The notes below the pieces were generated by a model. That model was given only the letters and a program-made list of their open reading frames with translations. It did no database searches and was not told where the DNA came from. The position numbers were made by a program, and so were the translations under genes. From assembly GCA_964497095.1 (NCBI GenBank), contig CAZCCL010000020.1:1-29482 (forward strand): 29,482 nt of DNA, in the 5' to 3' direction. The stretch comes from CAVPLM01 sp964497095 (GTDB lineage: Bacteria > Actinomycetota > Thermoleophilia > RBG-16-64-13). This document shows, one piece after another, positions 7,350-13,299 of this stretch. Numbering within the stretch: position 1 is the first letter of the stretch; every line of letters begins with the position of its first letter.

Positions 7350-9002
7350 CTATCGGGTGTGCGTCGATACGGCTTCGTCCTGTTGGAATGCCGCATCCGT
7401 GTCGCCCGGCTCGTTGAGATCCAAGGAGTCTGCCACCATGATGTCGCCATCGGGAGGCTCATACTCCTGGCGCGCCTTTGTTTCCTCGTCGACCGGCACG
7501 ACCGGTACGTCCGGCAACGGAGCGAACAGCTCGTCCTCGGCGGCTTTGCGGTGCAAGTAGTGGTTCTCCCAGATACTGCTTGTGATTGCCTCGAATCTCC
7601 GGTTGTAGGCCACCAACCCACTCGTGTATTCGGGGTCTATGAGTGTGTCCGCCGCGTTGCTATCGGTCGGGAGCGGTTCGTACTCAATCAGCAACCGTTC
7701 GAGCTCGTCGTGATGATCCCGGTTAGGGCAGGGGGCGATCGTGCTTCGACCGTCTTCGACGTAGTCATATTGCCACCGGCGCACAGCCTGGAAGAACGGG
7801 TCCTGCCACACGTCGTTCAGAGTCTTGCCCTGCGCGTACGCATCGCGGATGTTCACTGGGGAATAGGGCATGAATACGCAGGGCGTCACGGCGCCGTTCC
7901 AGTCGATGTAGAAGTAGCCACCCTGGCCGTGACCACCGGCCGCTATGCAGCCATCGACACACGTGCCGTGGTTCCAGAAATCGGCCAGGAACAGCTTGTT
8001 CTCCCGCACGATCTCCCACGAACGTTTCCACATCCACGCCCGCTGTTCCGGAGTAGGCATGAGATCGAGATTGTACGAGCGCCCAATGGGCATGTAGTGG
8101 AACAAGAAAGCGAGCATAGCGCCCTTGGCCATCATGAAGTCTATGTATTCTTCTGACAGGATCTCTTCCACGTTGTGGCAGGTAGCCGTCAACGAGATGC
8201 CGAAGGGCACCCTGTCCCGATTCAGTCGATCCATGACTTCCATGATCCGGTCGAACATCCCGGCACCTCGACGCCCGTCGGTAAGCTCCTTGAACCCCTC
8301 CACGGAAAGGAACAGCAGCGCGTTGCCGGATCGGGAGAGGCGCTCACTGACCTCATCATCGATGAGGGTGCCGTTGGTATAGACCATGAAGAAGCAGTCC
8401 TGATGCTTCTCGAACAGCTCCATGATGCCTTTGCCCTCAGACCGGTAGGCGAAAGGCTCGCCCCCGCTGATGACAAAGAACCGCTCTCCCCATAGACTCT
8501 TGGCCTCCTCCATGATGCGGTCGACGAGGCTCCATTCGAGCGCGTTCCTTCGGTCGTCCGAGTCGGAATAGCAGCCCGGGCAACGAAGGTTGCAGGCTTT
8601 CCCGGGGGCTAGGAGCAGGAAGCTCGGAGCCCGCTTGCCGAAGGCTTCCTGAAACTGCTGCTGCTGTTCTGGATTCCCCCGATCGATGAAGAGTGTCTTG
8701 ATCAGGACCTGGAGCATCCCCCGCAGATAGGCGTCCGAGAGATGTCTTCCTCTCAGGGCGCGATGAAGCGATTCCGTGATGGCTATCCCCATGGCTATGC
8801 GATCGTCTTGGACGCTCGGCAGATAGCTTGAGCTTGCGCGGGAAGCCTTGAGCGTCTTCAGCAGATACCTCTGCACTTCCCGGGCGACCACCCGCTGGGC
8901 GAGAGGATTCTTCGCGATCCTGACCAGCTGGGGCGTGGACGCCGTGGACAGTCGCCCTGTCATGAACTGCAGCGTCTTGGATGCTGACCCGTTGCCTGCC
9001 AT
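7350..9002 (-). CDS. Radical SAM protein with C-terminal cysteine cluster
   Basis: I start at the ATG at 9002, preceded by GGGAGG, although the frame runs on to 9044. The 550-residue protein has a helical N-terminal region of about 125 residues, then the radical SAM motif CNLRCPGC (Cys137, 141, 144), which binds the 4Fe-4S cluster that cleaves S-adenosylmethionine. The glycine motif ISGGEPF at 178-184 and YTNGTLIDD follow. Later cysteines (CVDGC at 348-352, TPC at 375, PC at 425) resemble the SPASM or twitch region that carries extra clusters in maturases. The C-terminal 100 residues are acidic and probably disordered. The context gives no peptide substrate; the gene diverges from an MMPL-type gene. 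It could modify a protein, a peptide or a small molecule; I cannot say which. Confidence 0.88.
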   Translation of the reverse strand: MAGNGSASKTLQFMTGRLSTASTPQLVRIAKNPLAQRVVAREVQRYLLKTLKASRASSSYLPSVQDDRIAMGIAITESLHRALRGRHLSDAYLRGMLQVLIKTLFIDRGNPEQQQQFQEAFGKRAPSFLLLAPGKACNLRCPGCYSDSDDRRNALEWSLVDRIMEEAKSLWGERFFVISGGEPFAYRSEGKGIMELFEKHQDCFFMVYTNGTLIDDEVSERLSRSGNALLFLSVEGFKELTDGRRGAGMFDRIMEVMDRLNRDRVPFGISLTATCHNVEEILSEEYIDFMMAKGAMLAFLFHYMPIGRSYNLDLMPTPEQRAWMWKRSWEIVRENKLFLADFWNHGTCVDGCIAAGGHGQGGYFYIDWNGAVTPCVFMPYSPVNIRDAYAQGKTLNDVWQDPFFQAVRRWQYDYVEDGRSTIAPCPNRDHHDELERLLIEYEPLPTDSNAADTLIDPEYTSGLVAYNRRFEAITSSIWENHYLHRKAAEDELFAPLPDVPVVPVDEETKARQEYEPPDGDIMVADSLDLNEPGDTDAAFQQDEAVSTHTR

Positions 9003-9309
9003 AGTGTCTTGCCTCCCGGACGATGAGCGAGAAACGTCGGACAACTCGCCTGCGTTCTGCCATCGTCCTGACCCCGGTGCGAATGGCTACCGATGGCAGA
9101 CGCACCCAGTCTAACATGGGGGCTCCCTAGCACGGGCGGTCGTCAGCGCTCAGTGACGAGCTCAACGAGGACCGGCGCGCCGCACACCGGACGCCGACGC
9201 CGCACGATTTCTTAGGAAGGTGGCATCCAGGCATGTATCATTTCAAGCTCCGCGCGTGTTGACGCGGTATGGCTGCTGAGTCCAAGATTTGCCACCGACA
9301 GGAGATCTG
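9003..9309. other. Divergent intergenic region between radical SAM and MMPL genes
   Basis: These 307 bases separate two divergent genes and must hold both promoters. I see no clear sigma-70 type boxes, no RNA gene and no convincing small ORF. A short GATTTGCCACCGACAGG near 9284 faintly resembles the intergenic repeat family but is too weak to call. Confidence 0.45.
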
Positions 9310-10329
9310 ATGACCTCACAATCTTCGCGACGCTGGGTTCGACCTGTGGTCGGGCTCGTGTTGACTCTCGCGTGGATTGCTGTTGCCGGACTCGGTGGCC
9401 CCTATTTTGGCCGGATCGGTGAAGTCTCGACCAACGACCAGGCTTCGTACCTCCCTAGTAGTGCCGAATCCACCCAGGTGCAGAAGCGGCTTACCGACTT
9501 CTTCGGAGACGATACGATCCCCGCTGTGGTGGTGGCCGAGCGTGTCGGCGGGCTGACTGTCGAGGACCGAACCTGGCTCGAAGCGCAGTCCGGACAGCTA
9601 CCCGAGCAGGTCCCTGCCATCTCCGGTGGCGTCTCCCCGGCCATCCTGTCCACGGACGGCGAGGCGGCGCAGATCTTCGTGCCATTGTCGATCATGGTCG
9701 GCGGTCAGACGGCTACGGCCCTCGACTCTAACCTGACCAGCGCGCGGGACCGCAACCTGATAATCCCGGTGGTGCTCGTGGTCATCACGCTGATCCTGAT
9801 GGTGCTGCTTCGCAGCATCGTTGCTCCGCTGTTGCTGATGCTTACCACGGTCTTGAGTTTTGGCGCAGCCTTGGGTGTCTCGAGCGTGTTCTTCAACAAC
9901 GTGCTCGGATTCCCCGGCTCCGACCCGTCGGTCCCGCTCTACGGGTTCGTGTTCTTGGTTGCCCTCGGCATCGACTACAACATCTTCTTGATGACCCGCG
10001 TACGAGAGGAGTCCCTGGCGCACGGAACCAAGGAGGGTGTCTTGCGCGGGCTCGTCGCCACCGGTGGCGTGATCACCTCGGCGGGCGTCGTGCTGGCTGC
10101 GACCTTCGCGGCCCTGGCCGTGATCCCCATCCTATTCCTGGCGCAGCTCGCGATCATCGTCGCCTTCGGCGTGCTGCTCGATGCGCTTGTCGTGCGCGCC
10201 TTGTTTGTGCCGGCGCTGGTGTACGACGTCGGCGACAAGGTTTGGTGGCCTTCGAAGCTCGCCGGTCGCGGACGGGGGACCGTGGCCACCTGTAGAGAGG
10301 AAGCTGCCCAAAGTGACCGCGACAGCTGA
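9310..10329 (+). CDS. Half-size MMPL/RND transporter, probably internally deleted
   Basis: The ATG at 9310 has AGGAG five bases upstream and gives 339 residues. Residues 12-32 form the first membrane helix, then a periplasmic part of about 115 residues (STNDQASYLP, TIPAVVVAERVGGL), then five hydrophobic segments from residue 150 onward. The motif GIDYNIFLMTR places Asp222 and Tyr223 in the proton-relay position of the C-terminal half of MMPL proteins. Full members have about 700 or more residues, twelve helices and two periplasmic domains. Here the first domain runs straight into the part normally following the second, as if about half the protein had been removed in frame near residues 125-140. 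It may be a decayed gene that stayed open, or a functional half transporter that works as a dimer. Confidence 0.8.
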   Translation: MTSQSSRRWVRPVVGLVLTLAWIAVAGLGGPYFGRIGEVSTNDQASYLPSSAESTQVQKRLTDFFGDDTIPAVVVAERVGGLTVEDRTWLEAQSGQLPEQVPAISGGVSPAILSTDGEAAQIFVPLSIMVGGQTATALDSNLTSARDRNLIIPVVLVVITLILMVLLRSIVAPLLLMLTTVLSFGAALGVSSVFFNNVLGFPGSDPSVPLYGFVFLVALGIDYNIFLMTRVREESLAHGTKEGVLRGLVATGGVITSAGVVLAATFAALAVIPILFLAQLAIIVAFGVLLDALVVRALFVPALVYDVGDKVWWPSKLAGRGRGTVATCREEAAQSDRDS

Positions 10330-10398
10330 CACCCGGTTCTACCCCGAGTTCACCAGCTCTCTTGGGTAATCAAGCCGTCGATTCACCCGATATCGCCC

Positions 10399-11529
10399 CT
10401 ACTCTGTGTGGCGTTCCGAGACCACTGCGCCGGTTTTGTCGATGAGGGCCTGGGACAGGCCGGGGTGGCCCTGGTCCACTCGCTCCCCGTCGTTGGCAGC
10501 CGTTCCGGGGTCTTCAAGATCGACGACGGCGAGGCCCGAGGGCAGGAAGGACAGCGCGTTGTAGAATCGCGGCTCGATGACCCAGACGCCCAGCCGATCG
10601 ATGTAGCCCCATTTGCCATCGATCGCCACCGCGGCGAGCCCCTCGGAGAAATCTCGGGCGGACTCGAACCGCGGGCCGATGACCAGCGTGTCGGTCCGGT
10701 CGATGAAGCCGTATCTGAAAAGGCCGGATGCGTCGTTCAGCCCTACTCTGGCAAGGCCCTCGGAGAAGTCCCACGCTGTGGCGTACCGGGGCTCGATGAC
10801 CATTGTCCCGCTCCGGTCGATATAGCCGTAACGGTAGACGCCGTTGATCGCCACCTCGACCCTGGCCAGACCCTCGGAGAATGCAAAGGCTCTCCTGAAC
10901 CGCGGCTCGATGACGACCGCGCCCGTCGTATCGATGTAACCATACCCGGCGCTGCCGGAGTCGGCCTGGACCTGCACAGGAGCCAGGCCCTCAAAGAACT
11001 GACCGGCCCGGTCGAACCGGGGGCCGATGACCATGGCGCCGGTCTCGTCGGCGTAGCCGTACTTGCCGGAGGCGGCGTCATAGGCCGGGAAGCGGGGCGC
11101 GACTTCGGAGGAGGTGGCAAGCGATGTCCCTGGCCGGTAGTTCTCAGCGTCTGTCGTGTAAGAGTGCGCCCCGGCTGACGTTTCGTCCTGGGTGCGCGGA
11201 CTCGAGGTGACCGTGGTGCCGGAGGCGCCATCCGGCGTCGGGGTCCTTGTCAGCAGATACAACGGCGTGCCTAGGCCGGCGAGCAGCGCAAGGGCGAGGA
11301 CTACCCAAACGGCGCCCCGCAAGCGGCGCCAGCGCGGTGGGGCCTCCGAGTCGGTGAGCGAGGCCGCCCGGAACTCAGCGGCCGGCTTGCCAGGCGCGTT
11401 GGCCGGGCTGGGCGCCGGGCCCCCTAGCTCCCAGGAGCCGGCATCCGACACAAGCGGGGCGCCACAGACGGGGCACCAGTCCTCGACGTCGTCAGGCAGA
11501 CGGCTTCCACAGGTGTCACATGTGCTCAT
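10399..11529 (-). CDS. Zinc-ribbon, membrane-anchored WG-repeat protein
   Basis: The 376-residue protein begins with a zinc ribbon (CDTCGSRLPDDVEDWCPVCG, Cys4, 7, 19, 22). A polar linker leads to one membrane helix (about 71-93), then a Ser/Thr-rich spacer. From about residue 145 there are five WG-type repeats of about 35 residues, each built around (Y/W)GYID, (V/W)VIEPRF and FSEGLA; the fifth has KWGYID. WG repeats form a beta-rich solvent-exposed fold and often occur in surface or sensor proteins of unknown ligand. The topology implied is zinc ribbon inside, repeats outside. A decayed WG-repeat fragment lies upstream on the same strand. No enzyme motif is present. Confidence 0.85.
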   Translation of the reverse strand: MSTCDTCGSRLPDDVEDWCPVCGAPLVSDAGSWELGGPAPSPANAPGKPAAEFRAASLTDSEAPPRWRRLRGAVWVVLALALLAGLGTPLYLLTRTPTPDGASGTTVTSSPRTQDETSAGAHSYTTDAENYRPGTSLATSSEVAPRFPAYDAASGKYGYADETGAMVIGPRFDRAGQFFEGLAPVQVQADSGSAGYGYIDTTGAVVIEPRFRRAFAFSEGLARVEVAINGVYRYGYIDRSGTMVIEPRYATAWDFSEGLARVGLNDASGLFRYGFIDRTDTLVIGPRFESARDFSEGLAAVAIDGKWGYIDRLGVWVIEPRFYNALSFLPSGLAVVDLEDPGTAANDGERVDQGHPGLSQALIDKTGAVVSERHTE

Positions 11530-11605
11530 CCCTGCGCCCTCTCCCTTCGCTGCGCCACACTACCTTGCCGCCCACGTCCACCAGGCCCCAGGGACGGCTC
11601 GGTAC

Positions 11606-11760
11606 CTACCCCGACCCTCTCGAGACCAAGCGCACTGCGGCCGGCCCTTGGGAGCCAAGGGGCACCGCGTTGTAGCGGGGCTCGATGGCCGTGACGCCCG
11701 CATGGGCGACGTATCTGTAGCGCATCGGCCGGAACGAGAACTGCTGAAGCATACCCTGAT
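11606..11760 (-). pseudogene. Remnant of a second WG-repeat gene
   Basis: On the minus strand the frame reads MRYRYVAHAGVTAIEPRY then NAVPLGSQGPAAVRL before a stop at 11606. This lines up with a WG repeat of the neighbouring gene (RYGYIDRSGTMVIEPRY). Only one repeat is left, with the YGYID core degraded to YRYVA. It sits just upstream of the intact WG-repeat gene and within about 40-70 bases of a tRNA-Ser-like scrap (copy F), so it is probably the truncated end of a former paralogue. The upstream limit is approximate. Confidence 0.6.
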
Positions 11761-11790
11761 TATCCGGCGCGGCAGGGCTGTGTGCCAGGG

Positions 11791-11814
11791 CCGCCGCTTG
11801 CGCGGCACTACGGT
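11791..11814 (-). repeat. Repeat fragment F: tRNA-Ser variable-arm-like scrap
   Basis: The plus-strand word CCGCTTGCGCGGCAC followed by TACGGT matches CCGCTTGCGCGGCACAACGGT of the tRNA-Ser half at 23459-23480 except for one base (TACGGT for AACGGT). It includes the variable arm and part of the anticodon stem but no T-arm, so it is not a gene. Confidence 0.5.
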
Positions 11815-11893
11815 GGGGACCATTAGAAGTTCCCGGTTTCCCTCTGTGCCGACCGGCGAATGCCCGACCTGACTGTCTCGGTATACTTGCCGA

Positions 11894-12382
11894 ATGATCC
11901 AGAAAGACTACCTGGAACGGGCAATCGAATCGTTTGCCCAGATCGTGGCGTTCATCATTGGTCGAACGAAAGCGGGCGACCACGAGGACGCCCAGCTTGC
12001 GCTGCAAGAAGCGGCGGAACGTTACATCGGCTTCAGCCTCGGGACTCTCGATTCCTTCTCTTACGAGGGCCTGCGTTCGCTGCTCAGAGTGGGAGGTTCG
12101 CTGGACGTTCAGAGATGCCTCATGCTCGCTGATCTTCGCGTGCTGGAGGCCCGACTGCGCGAGGCAGAAGGGCTTGGGGAGCTGGCTTTGCGCAGCTACT
12201 CTGTTGCCCTGCGTCTCTACATGGAAGCTGCCGACGATCAGGGCCTTGCCGTTCTGGAGGGGCGCGGGGAGCTGGCCGAAATCGCTGCCAGCCATGTGCG
12301 GTCATATGAGCTCGAGCCCGAAGTCGAGCTCGCTCTCTCGCGCTACCTGGCTTCAAGACAGGCTAACGCGACTTCCGAATAG
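11894..12382 (+). CDS. Helical protein of unknown function
   Basis: The 162-residue protein starts MIQKDYLERAIESFAQIVAF and appears almost wholly alpha-helical, with repeated Ala/Leu/Glu-rich segments (DAQLALQEAAERYIGF, LREAEGLGELALRSYSVAL) that recall TPR-like or DUF6483-like proteins. I am not certain of the family. There is no signal peptide, membrane helix or catalytic motif. No strong ribosome binding site precedes the ATG. The reading frame, its hydrophobic pattern and its codon use look real. It diverges from the WG-repeat genes and has no obvious operon partner. Confidence 0.72.
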   Translation: MIQKDYLERAIESFAQIVAFIIGRTKAGDHEDAQLALQEAAERYIGFSLGTLDSFSYEGLRSLLRVGGSLDVQRCLMLADLRVLEARLREAEGLGELALRSYSVALRLYMEAADDQGLAVLEGRGELAEIAASHVRSYELEPEVELALSRYLASRQANATSE

Positions 12383-12509
12383 TCTTACCCTTGTTTTGCG
12401 CTCCGGTCACGGTCCCTGGCCGGCCGCACCACCGAGCTCGTTTCCAAGATCTGTTCGGCGGTCACCGCCCGGCTTGGGCAGAAGCATCCTCATCAATCAA
12501 ACCCGACAG

Positions 12510-12893
12510 CTACGAGGTCGCTGATTTGAGCCCGGGAAAGCGGCCACGCCACACGACCCGATACTCTCCTTGCCAAAGGACAACCTCATCCACCAACGCA
12601 CGGAAGGTCATGGAGCCACCTTCGGGGCAAAGGTCGCGTGGAATCCTGAATACGAGCCAACCGGCTGATGATCTCTTCTCGATCGCCTTTCCCGTTAGCT
12701 GCTCGCCTCCAGATAGGCAAACCTGCGCGATTATCGGCCCATCTTCTTCAACCCTGTCCTCGACCTTCACCGGGACGTTGACCGCCACGAATCCAGCCCT
12801 TCTGGAGGCCTCTGCGCAAGCGAGGTCAAAGGACAGCGAAACGCTCGGTTCTCCGCCTTGGCTGATCTTTGTTGTGTTCTCGGGAATGTTCAA
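12510..12893 (-). CDS. Hypothetical beta-rich protein, third gene of the UPF0182 unit
   Basis: The start is a TTG at 12893, with AAGGTGA six bases upstream. The 127-residue product alternates hydrophobic and polar residues (VSLSFDLACAEA, AGFVAVNVPVKV, SAGWLVFRIPRDL, LWQGEYRVVWRGRF), which suggests a beta-sandwich. No family is recognised and no membrane segment or signal is seen. It follows the small membrane protein gene on the same strand after about 140 bases and could belong to the same operon. Confidence 0.58.
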   Translation of the reverse strand: MNIPENTTKISQGGEPSVSLSFDLACAEASRRAGFVAVNVPVKVEDRVEEDGPIIAQVCLSGGEQLTGKAIEKRSSAGWLVFRIPRDLCPEGGSMTFRALVDEVVLWQGEYRVVWRGRFPGLKSATS

Positions 12894-13033
12894 GCGCGGT
12901 CACCTTACTCTCCGACGGGAAACGATCATTATCGGCGAATGGTCTGCTTCGACAGTCCGGACCAACGACCACCGACCCAACAGAACGAGATTGTCCGAAG
13001 CATCTGTCGAGGCGCCTTGCCTTTTCAATGGTC

Positions 13034-13276
13034 TCACATGTCGCCGCCCCCCGGCGACTTGGGTCCGTTCCCCTTCGACTTTTCTGCTCCCCAGCGGCGG
13101 GAGACTCCTTTGCCCCAGTCAAGGAGTGCCCATCCCGCCACGAGTAGCGCTGCGGCGACGGCGAGGGTGACAAACTTCATGGTGTCGCTGCTCTCCACAA
13201 TGTAGTGCACGACGGCAACACCCACGCCCGCGAGCAAGAGGATCGCCCCCACTATCGCTGCGACCATTTTCAGCAT
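13034..13276 (-). CDS. Small two-helix membrane protein next to UPF0182
   Basis: The 80-residue protein starts 23 bases after the UPF0182 stop, strongly suggesting co-transcription. It has two hydrophobic segments (about residues 3-27 and 34-53) and a basic Gly/Lys-rich tail (RRWGAEKSKGNGPKSPGGGDM begins it). The length, two helices and cytoplasmic basic tail are all that can be said. It may assist or be inserted with the large UPF0182 protein. Confidence 0.68.
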   Translation of the reverse strand: MLKMVAAIVGAILLLAGVGVAVVHYIVESSDTMKFVTLAVAAALLVAGWALLDWGKGVSRRWGAEKSKGNGPKSPGGGDM

Positions 13277-13299
13277 GTCTTCGCCCGCATGGTTCCCGT

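Noticed and set aside
7359..8156. A 265-codon plus-strand frame opposite the radical SAM gene
   Set aside because: It is antisense to conserved radical SAM sequence and has no start signal of its own.
11760..12295. Upstream part of the minus-strand frame that contains the WG remnant
   Set aside because: Only the downstream end resembles WG repeats; the rest is antisense to the helical protein gene and looks like a shadow.
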